Positions 33,452 to 42,350 of a stretch of DNA of 64,000 nucleotides are shown here, piece by piece. A program made the position numbers and the translations under genes. This DNA is from DASQHY01 sp035602605. Lineage in GTDB: Bacteria; Acidobacteriota; Terriglobia; Acidiferrales; UBA7541. Positions within the stretch are counted from its first letter, which is position 1; every line of letters begins with the position of its first letter. The notes beneath the pieces are model-generated. The model did no database searches and was not told where the DNA came from. It was given only the letters and a program-made list of their open reading frames with translations. The stretch is taken from positions 1-64,000 of the forward strand of contig DATNLZ010000111.1 in assembly GCA_035602605.1 (NCBI GenBank). Reading direction: 5' to 3'.

Positions 33452-35384
33452 AAACCCAGTGTACCCCATCAGCTGACTGGACAGGAACTAGGGTCAGCGA
33501 ACCACCAGTGCAGTAGGCAACACGCTTCTTTTGAAATTGGTCGGGCGTATCGTAGGTACGTTCTTGCAGCAGTCCCGACCCTTGATCCAGGTTCCTCGAA
33601 GGCTGACGGTGTGGCGTGCCCCGTATCGGTTGTATAGCGATTTTGCGGCGACAACGTTCCAATTCTTTCACCGCCAGCGCGTTGTCAGGATTGACCCGAA
33701 TTTCTGCCTCTAACGCTAGCCGCGCAGCCTCCCAGTCAGGAACCTGTTCCAGAAGTACGCCAAGGGTAAAGTGATAACCGGGTGCCATAGGACGCAGCTC
33801 GATCGCCTGTCGAAGGTCCACAAGGGCCTCCGACAAGCGGTTCATGCGGTATCGGGCCATTCCCAGATACATGTATTCGTCACCGTCGCTCGGATCGAGC
33901 TCGATGGCACGGAGAAGATACGCTTCTGCCTGTTGTTGATTTCCTGCGCGGTAGTTCAGGTAGCCCAGGTTATAAATGGAAAGCCAATAGTTCGGACATT
34001 GCCGTGACACCGCCTCATACATGAGCCGTGCTTCCTCCAACCGGCCATGATTCACATAAGCCGAGCCGAGATTATTTGCCGCCGTACAGCTGTGCGGGGC
34101 AATCGAATTAGCCCTCCCGAAAAGCGCCAGATCATTGGCCCAGAAACCAGCCTGGTAAACAGAGGAAATCCCCAGACAGGCCAAAAGCAACAAGGCGAAC
34201 ACTGCGGCTCCCGATTTATGCGGCTGACTGCTTTCTTGTACCCACCCTATCCTGGCAAGGGCCGCTGAAATAAGCACTGCGAAGCCCAGAACAGAAAGAT
34301 AAAGATATCGGTCGTGCGCGAATTCCCCCCGCGGAAACACTCCAAGATTCAAGACCAGAAGCACGGGAGCCAAGAGCCACACGATTCCAAATCGGATTAG
34401 GCGTCCCGCGGGTTGCCTCTGCCAATACCAAAGCCCTCCCCCGATCATCACCAGCACTAGAAATGGAAGAATGAATTTCCAGCTTCCCAAACTACCTGCA
34501 TAGCCGGTGTCGTAGAACTCGCTGAGCCCTACAGGAAACACAAGAAGGCGAAGATAGAAACAGAGTAGCTTCGGCCAAGTTAGAATGCTGGCAGAGAGAG
34601 GCAGCCGTATCGTCATATGGCCCAATCCTCCCAACACCACCCACCGCAGGCCGAGATACACCCCCAAAACGGCCAGCATCGACGACCCGGCCGCCAGGAC
34701 CTTCTTTACCCTATTCGGTGGTCGGCTGCCGCGATCGATCCAAAGGTCCGCGAAAACGACCAACGGAAGCACAGCTGCGGTCTCTTTCGCCAGCAAAGAT
34801 GCGGCGAAAAGCGTCAGCGAGCCGAACATCCAACCTCCGCTCCCAGATTCCTTCCAATTGAGGTAACACAGGTACGAGGCTAGCAGCGGTACAGCCATCA
34901 ACGAATCATTGACGCCGGAAACCCAGGCGGCGCTTTCCAGATGAACTGGATGAATGCCAAAAACCAGGGCGCAAAAAGCTGCTGGGTAGAGCGCCAGGCC
35001 GATCTTGCGGCTGATCCGAAGCGCCAGCACGCATGCTGCGACGTGCATAAGAAGGGTCGTGAAATGCCACCAAGCTGGTCTATAATGGAATGCCCATCGG
35101 TTTACGAAGAGCCAAAAAACGAATAGCGGCCGGTAGTAGTTTCCTGCTGCGAAGGGATACAGATCCTTCCAAACGTGTGCGCCCAGAGAGCCTGAAAACG
35201 TTTGCCATGATTTAAGCATTCCGTTTTTCAAGATCTGACCGGTATCATCGTAAACAAACTCGAACCAGAGTGTCCTCGAAAAGACCAGGAACGTAGCCAC
35301 GGCACAGGCGGCTTCGACAATTCGCTCCTCTACCCGGGCGCGGTTATGAGACGTTTCTTCGGCGGGCGAACCGAGTGACATCAT
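33444..35384 (-). CDS. TMTC-like GT-C membrane protein with TPR repeats
   Basis: Encodes 646 residues. About ten hydrophobic helices (residues 25-430) carry the GT-C signature early in the protein (FVYDDTGQILKN), with the acidic DD pair expected in the first extracytoplasmic loop. It is followed by four or so tetratricopeptide repeats (about 440-580; AANNLGSAYVNHGRLEEARLM and similar). The layout matches bacterial relatives of eukaryotic TMTC O-mannosyltransferases. Donor and acceptor are unknown. It heads the gspF-gspE-pilM-N-O operon with an overlapping stop/start, so exported pilin-like proteins are reasonable acceptor candidates. Confidence 0.8.
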   Translation of the reverse strand: MMSLGSPAEETSHNRARVEERIVEAACAVATFLVFSRTLWFEFVYDDTGQILKNGMLKSWQTFSGSLGAHVWKDLYPFAAGNYYRPLFVFWLFVNRWAFHYRPAWWHFTTLLMHVAACVLALRISRKIGLALYPAAFCALVFGIHPVHLESAAWVSGVNDSLMAVPLLASYLCYLNWKESGSGGWMFGSLTLFAASLLAKETAAVLPLVVFADLWIDRGSRPPNRVKKVLAAGSSMLAVLGVYLGLRWVVLGGLGHMTIRLPLSASILTWPKLLCFYLRLLVFPVGLSEFYDTGYAGSLGSWKFILPFLVLVMIGGGLWYWQRQPAGRLIRFGIVWLLAPVLLVLNLGVFPRGEFAHDRYLYLSVLGFAVLISAALARIGWVQESSQPHKSGAAVFALLLLACLGISSVYQAGFWANDLALFGRANSIAPHSCTAANNLGSAYVNHGRLEEARLMYEAVSRQCPNYWLSIYNLGYLNYRAGNQQQAEAYLLRAIELDPSDGDEYMYLGMARYRMNRLSEALVDLRQAIELRPMAPGYHFTLGVLLEQVPDWEAARLALEAEIRVNPDNALAVKELERCRRKIAIQPIRGTPHRQPSRNLDQGSGLLQERTYDTPDQFQKKRVAYCTGGSLTLVPVQSADGVHWVYG

Positions 35385-35573
35385 GGATCGTGTCTAAGAT
35401 GAAAAAGAAAAAGAAGTCAGGTAAGAAACTTTATCACGCCGATTTGCACGTCTGTTTCGAAAAAACAATCGTTCCTCGTACTGATAACTACTCCTCCAAA
35501 CCGTCCGGTGAACGCCTGCCTAGCGCCTGCCAAACTGCTGCTGTCCCGGTGAACTCCTTTGGTTCCCTGGTGG

Positions 35574-36308
35574 CTATGAGCCTTCGTCCACGATAGCTAC
35601 CCCGACCGGAGCGACAAACTTGAAAAGCGCTTCGGAAAGCTTTGGATTCAGGTCCCAATGGGCAAAACGATATTCGATTTCAACTCCGCCGGGCTGTCGA
35701 ACCAGGACGCTCGCGAGATCGCCTGTGCCTTCGTCCACTTCCAGAAGGACTTCGTCAAACTCACTTTCCGCTGATTCGCCAGCGGCTCCACCGGGTTCGG
35801 TACGCTTCTCTCGTTTTCCTTTTCGCGGCGTACAATGAAGCACGGCATGGCCCACCTCTTGGTTAGACGCGCGCGAAACCAATTCGATGCCTTGGCAAAG
35901 CCGTGACAATTTTGCCTTTCCTGTCAGCAAGCCGAGCGGCGTCCGCCAGTCGCCGCTTTCTTTGGTGCGGGCGCGGGTTACGGTTCGATCGGAAGGCACA
36001 TAGAACCATACGAACTTGCCGTCGGCGATAAATAGCTTCTTCTCCGGTACCTCATACTCCCAACGCATTTGCCCCGGTCGACGAAAAAATACTCGTCCTG
36101 ATTCAATGTGAACGCTGCGCCGCCCTTCGCTGTATCGTTCCAGAAATTCAGCCTGAAGTGTCTCGGCGCCGTGGTAACGAGCCTCGAGGCGGTGGATAAT
36201 TTCCGCTGGGCTTGGATGTGTGGTTGTCACGCCAACCAGCAAAGCAGCACATAAAAACAATATGTTCACAGCAAAAGTATAACAGGGTCGAAGAAGTCTT
36301 CGCTGCAA
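35574..36308 (-). CDS. lolA: Outer-membrane lipoprotein carrier protein LolA
   Basis: Encodes 244 residues with a signal peptide (about 1-32) and the LolA beta-barrel fold: ETLQAEFLERYS, FFRRPGQMRWEYEVPEKKLFIADGKFVWFY-type blocks (about 75-105), and a C-terminal IEYRFAHWDLNPKLSEALF segment. It ferries lipoproteins through the periplasm. A charged insertion at about 165-185 (KGKREKRTEPGG) is not usual. Start choice is uncertain: the TTG at 36308 gives a good Arg-containing signal peptide; a GTG 13 codons later (36269) sits just after TATACT on the minus strand and could be a leaderless start. Confidence 0.87.
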   Translation of the reverse strand: MQRRLLRPCYTFAVNILFLCAALLVGVTTTHPSPAEIIHRLEARYHGAETLQAEFLERYSEGRRSVHIESGRVFFRRPGQMRWEYEVPEKKLFIADGKFVWFYVPSDRTVTRARTKESGDWRTPLGLLTGKAKLSRLCQGIELVSRASNQEVGHAVLHCTPRKGKREKRTEPGGAAGESAESEFDEVLLEVDEGTGDLASVLVRQPGGVEIEYRFAHWDLNPKLSEALFKFVAPVGVAIVDEGS

Positions 36309-36377
36309 GCGGGCGAGATGTTTGGGAGAATGGTTGTACCGCGGAGGAACGTGTGGGAAAAAACGCGATAGAAAGGT

Positions 36378-36884
36378 TTAGATTGGTGTATCCGTCACCG
36401 TCGCTGGACCACTCACAGACTGCCGGATAACACCTGTCTGGTCGGTGAAAAAGTACCGGTTGCCCGTGTGTCCGACATCAACTGGTGCAGCATTCACAGT
36501 GAACGCCGTCGGTCGGCCGTTGACATCGGGGTTCGATGAAGCATAGGTAACTGTGAAACCGCTCTTGGTCCCCTGTGCCAGTACGTCGTCGAGCAGAATG
36601 GCATTGGTCGGGGTTGGCGTTCCCGTCCCGCCGAGGTTTACAAGCAGGGCTGAGTAACCTATTCCATACGTCGTTGAATAAATCACTTCAGCGGTCGTGA
36701 TATTGCGCACATTTTGCACCGTGGCTGCTTCATTGGCAAGTATCTTCGAGCGCATATAATTCGGGATAGCAATTGCCGCTATGATTAAAATGATGGCCAC
36801 GACGATGAGCAGTTCGATCAAAGAGAAACCGGCTATCGCTTGGCGCCTTTTGTTGAAGTCCGCGTTTTTGGCTTTTGGTAGCAT
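36378..36884 (-). CDS. pilA: Type IV pilin, second of a tandem pair
   Basis: Encodes 168 residues. An 18-residue basic leader ends at Gly19, followed by FSLIELLIVVAIILII with mature Phe1 and Glu5, the canonical PilD substrate. The globular part contains no cysteine, so no C-terminal disulfide loop is possible. The C-terminus (RYFFTDQTGVIRQ) is shared with the pilin just upstream at 37026-37496, showing duplication. The long leader differs from the seven-residue leader of its neighbour. Which one is the major subunit is not determinable here. Confidence 0.9.
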   Translation of the reverse strand: MLPKAKNADFNKRRQAIAGFSLIELLIVVAIILIIAAIAIPNYMRSKILANEAATVQNVRNITTAEVIYSTTYGIGYSALLVNLGGTGTPTPTNAILLDDVLAQGTKSGFTVTYASSNPDVNGRPTAFTVNAAPVDVGHTGNRYFFTDQTGVIRQSVSGPATVTDTPI

Positions 36885-36985
36885 GATGCGATTCCTTCTA
36901 CCTCGACTGCCGCCACTACTTGGCCCAGCTGCCGGTCAGGCTGACAGCACTTCGCTCGCTGCACCGATTACTGCTAAAGATGAGA

Positions 36986-37012
36986 CCAGGGAGGGAGCTT
37001 GGCTCCCCCCTG
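36986..37012 (-). terminator. Hairpin between the two pilin genes
   Basis: A GC-rich inverted repeat around AGGGAGGGAGC / GCTCCCCCCT with a three-base loop and one mismatch, starting 14 bases after the stop of the upstream pilin on the minus strand. There is no strong U-tract after it, so it may attenuate or protect the 3' end of the first pilin mRNA rather than fully terminate. It could set different levels of the two pilins. Confidence 0.45.
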
Positions 37013-37025
37013 AGGTCCCAGTGAA

Positions 37026-37496
37026 CTAGCTGATTGGGGTGCTGGTGACAGTCGCAGCTCCGCCGACGTTCTGGCGGATCACGCCAGACTGGTCCGTGAA
37101 GAAATAACGCGTACCGGTCTGGTTCGCTGTAACTGGGTTGGCAGTTGTCGTGTACGTTGGCACTTGGCCACCGACTGCGGTACCGCCCGTATAGACGAAC
37201 GTGTAGCCGCTCTTGGTGCCGCCTGCCAAAACGCTGTCAATCAAGTCTGCTGCAGTGGAAGTCGCGGCTGCCGCAGGCGCGAGGTTGGTCATCGCTGCGG
37301 GGAAACCAATGCCGTAGGTCGAGGAATAGCTGATGCAAGCTGTGTTCAGCGTGCGTAGCGAACCCACCGCAGAGGCCTCGTTGGCCGCCATCTTGGAACG
37401 AAGCAAGTTCGGAATCGCAATCGCGGCGATAATCAAAATAATCGCGACGACGATTAGAAGCTCGATAAGTGAAAAACCCTTTTGTTTATTGCGCAT
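37026..37496 (-). CDS. pilA: Type IV pilin, first of a tandem pair
   Basis: Encodes 156 residues from the ATG at 37496, which follows AAGGAG at good spacing; an open frame continues 35 codons upstream but lacks a leader-like sequence. The leader MRNKQKG is cut before FSLIELLIVVAIILII (Glu5 present). The globular region has a single Cys, so no internal disulfide. The C-terminal RYFFTDQSGVIRQ matches its downstream paralogue. The strong ribosome site and first position favour it as the main pilin. Confidence 0.92.
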   Translation of the reverse strand: MRNKQKGFSLIELLIVVAIILIIAAIAIPNLLRSKMAANEASAVGSLRTLNTACISYSSTYGIGFPAAMTNLAPAAAATSTAADLIDSVLAGGTKSGYTFVYTGGTAVGGQVPTYTTTANPVTANQTGTRYFFTDQSGVIRQNVGGAATVTSTPIS

Positions 37497-37919
37497 TTTC
37501 TCTAATCTCCTTGAATTTTGGAATCTTCGTGCCGGAGCACCGTAGCTAGTAAGGGCAACCCGAGGGCCAACCGCGCCGCGATTCGGTGCCATTCTGGTCA
37601 CGGCGATATAAGGTTAGTTAATTCATATGGTTAGCCGCGTTCCACGAGTCAAAACTGCCACATCAGACGACCGCCGCGGCCTCCAGATCATTGCTAGAGT
37701 GACTGTTCCCGTCACCTGAGAGCCAAAATCTGGCACCCTCCCTGAAAGGCCTAGCTACAGTCAACTGACGGATAGAATTCTCGGAGGGAAGCCCAGACGG
37801 TCAAACGCGGAATCCTAGGCCACATCGTAACACGGTATGCCTTGGTCGGGCTTAACTCTCTCCTGACGAGATCTTATCTTTGCTATGTAAATTTGGACGT
37901 TTACGCCACATCATTGCGC
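37497..37919. other. 423-base divergent regulatory spacer of pilin and glycosyltransferase genes
   Basis: No gene is supported between the pilin ATG (minus strand) and the GT-C gene ATG (plus strand). On the minus strand, TTGACT (37647-37652) is followed 17 bases later by CATATG/TATGAA, a possible sigma-70 promoter. TGGCAC (37586-37591) followed by CGAATCGC resembles a sigma-54 -24/-12 element, but with GG-to-GC spacing one base short. An inverted repeat GTGAC-N7-GTCAC lies at 37699-37715. These are candidates only. Confidence 0.35.
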
Positions 37920-39437
37920 ATGGGTTCGACCCAACGGAAATTTTCAGAACTTGGCCTGCAGCGCACCGCGCCGCGGGATTGCGCAGTAAGCGTGTTCGTT
38001 CTGCTTTTCCTTTCTCTAAATTCCCTCTTTCTGCTTACCTCCTCAGGCCGAGTGCGCACCATTGACGAAGTGACGGTGGACTATCAAACCGAAAGCTTAG
38101 CTCTCCGCGGTAGCACAGCAGTACCGCAGGCTATATCATCTTCACTTTTTTACGGGAAGATGGACCGAGCCGGGCAGCCGCAGGCACCGTACGGTGCAGG
38201 GCAGGCTACCGTTGTTCTTCCCTGGTATGTCCTCGGGCGCGCGATTCGCGCCGTTCTTCCAGGTATTCCTGCTCAAGCAAGAGACATCGTCCTTGACGCC
38301 GTAGTCATCGCCAGTAGTGCGACGTTCTCAGCCCTGGCAGCGGCGCTCACGTTCCTGATTTTTGCACGACTGGACATCTCCACGAAGGAGTCTTTGATTT
38401 CCGCTGTGATCATCGGGCTTGCCACACCGGTCTTCGCGTATTCGTCTTGGTTTTTCTCTGAGCCGCTTGTTGCGGTGCTGTTCCTCGCTGCCGCTCTGTG
38501 TCTGTTTACCGGCCCTCTGGAGAAAGGAATCTCTGCCAAGCAAGCTGTCCTGGGCGGATTGGCTCTGGGAGTCGCACTCTGGGTACGTCCGACGCATTTG
38601 CTCGCGATCCCTGTTTTCCTCCTGGCCATGCTGATTCGCAGCCGCGAGAAAGCCGTTCGGCCTGCGATGGTATTGGTTTGTGTTGTGGGCTTGCTCGCTG
38701 GCGCTTATCTTCTGCGCAACTACGCTTTGTTTGGCAACCCATTAGACTTCGGTTATCCCGATGTGGCCGAAGGCGGCAAGAGACTGAACTCCTTTCAAAC
38801 ACCGTTCTTCACTGGGCTCTTTGGATTTTTAGTTTCGCCCGGGAAGTCTGTGTTTCTATTTGCACCGCCGATTCTCCTGGCCATCGCTGGCATCAAGCAT
38901 CTGGCAAAACGGGATCGTGGTCTCGCCTTCGTTGCTGCGGCCGTGCCGCTTGTGTACCTATTTTTCTTCGCTCGCTACACGCAGTGGGAAGGTGGTTATT
39001 GCGTCGGCCCCCGCTACCTTGTTCCGGCTCTTGCACTACTTTGCCTCGCGGTAGGGCCGCTACTCGAGACTCAAGCGCCGTGGGTGCGGAGGTCTGCACT
39101 GTTTGTTTTTCTGCTAGGATTTTTTGTGCAGGCAGTGAGCATGGCAACCAGCTTCCTGGAAGACCAAGCCAGCGGAGCCTATTACGACTCGCAATGGAAT
39201 TACCGTATGGGCTATGCTCCGCTCGCGAGCCAGATTCGCCTGCTGCTCCACTACGCATCGTCCTCGGCGCCGGCACCTCTCGGACGCGGATTCGATCGCT
39301 GGTTTGTCTTTCTCGCGAAAGCTGGCGTGGCGCGAGGCACGATTCTCGGGATTCTACTGTTAGAAGCGGTCGCCCTGTCTTTTCTTACGGCACGGCTGCT
39401 AGCAAAAGTCGGCCCAAAAGATCACGCTACTGACTGA
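37920..39437 (+). CDS. GT-C type membrane glycosyltransferase-like protein
   Basis: Encodes 505 residues from the chosen ATG with roughly ten hydrophobic helices. The first extracytoplasmic loop includes RTIDEVTVDYQTESLALRG, where an acidic pair fits the GT-C catalytic position, and loop motifs such as APYGAGQA and VRPTH are like those of lipid-linked sugar transferases of the PMT/ArnT superfamily. Specific activity is unknown. An open frame begins 26 codons upstream at TTG. It faces away from the pilin genes and is followed by a second GT-C-like gene, consistent with pilin or envelope glycosylation. Confidence 0.65.
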   Translation: MGSTQRKFSELGLQRTAPRDCAVSVFVLLFLSLNSLFLLTSSGRVRTIDEVTVDYQTESLALRGSTAVPQAISSSLFYGKMDRAGQPQAPYGAGQATVVLPWYVLGRAIRAVLPGIPAQARDIVLDAVVIASSATFSALAAALTFLIFARLDISTKESLISAVIIGLATPVFAYSSWFFSEPLVAVLFLAAALCLFTGPLEKGISAKQAVLGGLALGVALWVRPTHLLAIPVFLLAMLIRSREKAVRPAMVLVCVVGLLAGAYLLRNYALFGNPLDFGYPDVAEGGKRLNSFQTPFFTGLFGFLVSPGKSVFLFAPPILLAIAGIKHLAKRDRGLAFVAAAVPLVYLFFFARYTQWEGGYCVGPRYLVPALALLCLAVGPLLETQAPWVRRSALFVFLLGFFVQAVSMATSFLEDQASGAYYDSQWNYRMGYAPLASQIRLLLHYASSSAPAPLGRGFDRWFVFLAKAGVARGTILGILLLEAVALSFLTARLLAKVGPKDHATD

Positions 39438-39568
39438 CGGGGTTTCTGATATTTCGACTCGTTTGCAAGGGCCAATCGAGAACAGTTAACTGATACGAGA
39501 TAAGCTCTGCCGAATGCCATTACCTAAGTGTTGCCCCTTCCGTTTAGACCTCCTAAACTGGCACCGGT

Positions 39569-40912
39569 ATGAGCAATTCAGCAATGGTGTCAACTCTCCC
39601 AAAACCACCGAGCCCTTGGGATCGTGTGGGCGGTCTGCTTGTTTCTCCGGCCACGATCATCCTGGTCGCTTTTATCGTGCGCCTAGCGGTAATCATCGCT
39701 CACGCGTACCAAGCGCCTCCAATCCCAACCGATCACATACAGATCGGATACGAGGTGGGCCGGGTCGCACAGTCCATTGCCGAAGGGCACGGCTTTAGTT
39801 CTCCCTTGAACGTAGATTCGGGACCAACTGCCTGGTTTACACCTGTTTACCCCTATATCCTGGCGTCGGTCTTCAAGATCTTTGGTGTCTTTACCAACAA
39901 ATCATATCTAGCGATACTTATCTTTAATTCTCTCTGCTCGGCCCTGACATGCCTCCCTATTGGGATGATTGGCAATCGGCTTTTTGGGCGGCCCACTGGC
40001 GCCGTCAGCGCTTGGATGTGGGCCTTCTTACAGACTGCCATCTTTTTCCCGACGCAGTGGGTATGGGACACGAGCCTTTCAGCACTGCTGGTAGCGACTC
40101 TGATCTGGGCGACTTATGCGGTTCGCGAATCCGGCCGTATGCGATCATGGGTGGCATATGGCGCTCTATGGGCTTTCGTTATTTTGACAAATCCCTCGGT
40201 ACTGGTCCTCCTTCCTTTTTTTCTCGCTTGGCTGGCAATCGAAGTTCGCTATAGGGCTACCCATTGGAAACGTTTGATCGCGGTGTCTGCGCTTGTCTTG
40301 TTTGCTGGTGTCACGCCTTGGCTAGTTCGCAATTATCTGGCTTTCAATAAATTGGCGCTTTTCCGTTCAAACTTTGGCCTGGAGCTGTATCTCGGGAACA
40401 ACCCCGAGGTTCCGAATTCTTGGAGTTGGTGGTTGCATCCCAATGACAATGATCAAGAACGCCAAAAGTTCTTGCAGATGGGCGAGATCCCTTACATGGC
40501 CGAGAAACAGCGTTTGGCCATCGATTTTATTCGTACTCATCCGGCGGATTTCCTACGTTTCGTGTTCCACCGTTTTGCCGACAACTGGTTTGGGACTTGG
40601 GAAGCACCACTCGATGTAATGCGTGTGCAGAGCTGGCCGGTTCGTGGCACTATTATTTGGAATTGTACGTTTGCGTTTCTTACTTTTTTCGGGCTATGGC
40701 TGGCCAATCGTCTTTTCTCTCGAGAGGTTTTTCCTCTGGCCATCAGTATTATCGTATTTCCTGTGGTGTATTACGTCAGTCATTCCTCTTTGCGGTATCG
40801 CCACCCTATCGATCCGGTCATGACGATTTATTCGGCCTTCTTCGTAGTCCATTGCATTGCCAGCCTGGCAAGGCGCTCTACGGTTCGCACCCGTCTGCCC
40901 GCCGCAAGCTAA
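39569..40912 (+). CDS. GT-C (GT39-like) membrane glycosyltransferase
   Basis: Encodes 447 residues with about nine hydrophobic helices. The first loop after helix 1 contains QIGYEVGRVAQSIAEGHGF and then PTAWFTPVYPY, the pattern seen in dolichyl-phosphate-mannose-type (GT39/ArnT-like) transferases that use polyprenyl-linked sugars. Residues GLELYLGNNP and YRHPIDP later in the chain are common in this family. Acceptor is unknown. Its stop overlaps the pilR stop by four bases, tail to tail. It is 131 bases downstream of the other GT-C gene. Confidence 0.75.
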   Translation: MSNSAMVSTLPKPPSPWDRVGGLLVSPATIILVAFIVRLAVIIAHAYQAPPIPTDHIQIGYEVGRVAQSIAEGHGFSSPLNVDSGPTAWFTPVYPYILASVFKIFGVFTNKSYLAILIFNSLCSALTCLPIGMIGNRLFGRPTGAVSAWMWAFLQTAIFFPTQWVWDTSLSALLVATLIWATYAVRESGRMRSWVAYGALWAFVILTNPSVLVLLPFFLAWLAIEVRYRATHWKRLIAVSALVLFAGVTPWLVRNYLAFNKLALFRSNFGLELYLGNNPEVPNSWSWWLHPNDNDQERQKFLQMGEIPYMAEKQRLAIDFIRTHPADFLRFVFHRFADNWFGTWEAPLDVMRVQSWPVRGTIIWNCTFAFLTFFGLWLANRLFSREVFPLAISIIVFPVVYYVSHSSLRYRHPIDPVMTIYSAFFVVHCIASLARRSTVRTRLPAAS

Positions 40913-42291
40913 ATGCTGTGCTTCTTGGCGTAATGCCTAAAGGAGCGGTAGGAAATCTTCAGCAGCTCAGACGCTCGCGTCCGCACCCCGTTGGCCGCCT
41001 CCAGCGCAGCCGCCACGTAACGTTTTTCAAACTCGGCCATCTGCTGCTCGAAATCAATACCTTCTGGAGGAAAACTATACATTCCGTTTTTGCTGGTACT
41101 CGCGCCCGCACCCGCCGACTGGTTGGCGACCTTCGCGGGGAGCACCTGGGCTGAAATCAAGCCCCCAGATTCCAGTGCCACCGCACGTTCAATCGTGTTT
41201 TCCAGCTCGCGTACATTGCCCGGCCAGTCATAGGTCTCCAGGAGCCGCATCGCCTCCGGATCGATTCCCTCAACAGATTTTTCCATCGATTTCCGAAAGC
41301 GTTCGAGGAATGAGCGTGCTAGCAATGGAATATCTTCCCGGCGTTCCCGCAGCGGCGGCAAATGAATAGGAATAACGCTCAAGCGGTAATAAAGATCCTC
41401 GCGGAATCTTCCCTCCTCGATCTCTTTCTCAAATTCCTTGTTCGTCGCCGCAATCACACGCACATCCACATCCGTTTCTTCATTGCTTCCGAGTGGCCGT
41501 ACTTTCCCCTCCTGCAAGACGCGATACAGTTTCACCTGCATGGGCAGGCTCATGTTTCCGATCTCATCCAGGAAAAGCGTACCTTCATCCGCCGCCTGGA
41601 AAAGTCCCTGCCGGTTTTCGTTCGCACCGGTAAATGCGCCTTTCATGTAGCCGAACAACTCCGACTCCAAAAGGCTTTCCGGGAATGCGCCGCAATTGAT
41701 GGTGATAAAGGGGGCCTTGACCCGGGCGCTGTTTTCGTGGATTGCGCGAGCCACCAGCTCCTTGCCCGTTCCGCTCTCACCGGTAATCAGCACGCGGCTG
41801 GATTGCGGGGCGACGGTTTGAATCAGGTCGAAGATCGCGCGCATCTTCGGGCTGTTGCCGATAATATTGTCGAGACCCGTGAGCCTCCGCAGTTCACGCC
41901 GCAAATATCCCGCTTCTTTTTTCCACTTCAGATTTTCTGACGCCGCATGCACCGCACGCCGTAGCTGGTCGACTAATTCATGATCCTTGATCACGTAGCG
42001 GTCCGCCCCTGCATTGACTGCCGCGATGGCTGTCTCCACGGTGGGAACTCCGGTTATGAGCAGGAAGAAGCAGCCAGGAGCGAGCTCTTTTGCAAAGCGC
42101 AGCAAATCCACTCCCCCCCCACCGGGCATGCGTATATCCGAGATGATGATGTCAAAAATCTGCGATTCCAGGCGGCGTCTGGCCAACTCGACGCTGTGGG
42201 CGACTTCGACACGATGCCCTTCCTTGCGAAACGTGATTTCCAATAGCTCGCAGATCGATTGTTCGTCGTCTACAACCAGGATGTGAGCCAT
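40909..42291 (-). CDS. pilR: Sigma-54-dependent response regulator PilR
   Basis: Encodes 460 residues: receiver domain with Asp52 (SDIRMPG), AAA+ domain with Walker A GESGTGKE (171-178), the standard sigma-54 loop GAFTGA (218-223), FLDEIGNMS Walker B, and a C-terminal Fis-type DNA-binding helix. The receiver Lys102 is in VIKDHELV rather than the usual Lys-Pro, which is atypical. Downstream of pilS with a 59-base gap, it probably activates pilin transcription with RpoN. The possible sigma-54-like site upstream of the pilin at 37496 would be a target. Confidence 0.92.
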   Translation of the reverse strand: MAHILVVDDEQSICELLEITFRKEGHRVEVAHSVELARRRLESQIFDIIISDIRMPGGGGVDLLRFAKELAPGCFFLLITGVPTVETAIAAVNAGADRYVIKDHELVDQLRRAVHAASENLKWKKEAGYLRRELRRLTGLDNIIGNSPKMRAIFDLIQTVAPQSSRVLITGESGTGKELVARAIHENSARVKAPFITINCGAFPESLLESELFGYMKGAFTGANENRQGLFQAADEGTLFLDEIGNMSLPMQVKLYRVLQEGKVRPLGSNEETDVDVRVIAATNKEFEKEIEEGRFREDLYYRLSVIPIHLPPLRERREDIPLLARSFLERFRKSMEKSVEGIDPEAMRLLETYDWPGNVRELENTIERAVALESGGLISAQVLPAKVANQSAGAGASTSKNGMYSFPPEGIDFEQQMAEFEKRYVAAALEAANGVRTRASELLKISYRSFRHYAKKHSI

Positions 42292-42350
42292 TTTCGGTCA
42301 CCCACTCTGAAATTTCCACGCCGGAAGTCTGGTGATACCGGCTGCGGCTG

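Noticed and set aside
38498..39433. A 311-codon frame inside the GT-C gene
   Set aside because: Same strand, other frame; highly Arg/Ser/Cys-rich with no hydrophobic pattern, unlike the multi-helix protein of the main frame.
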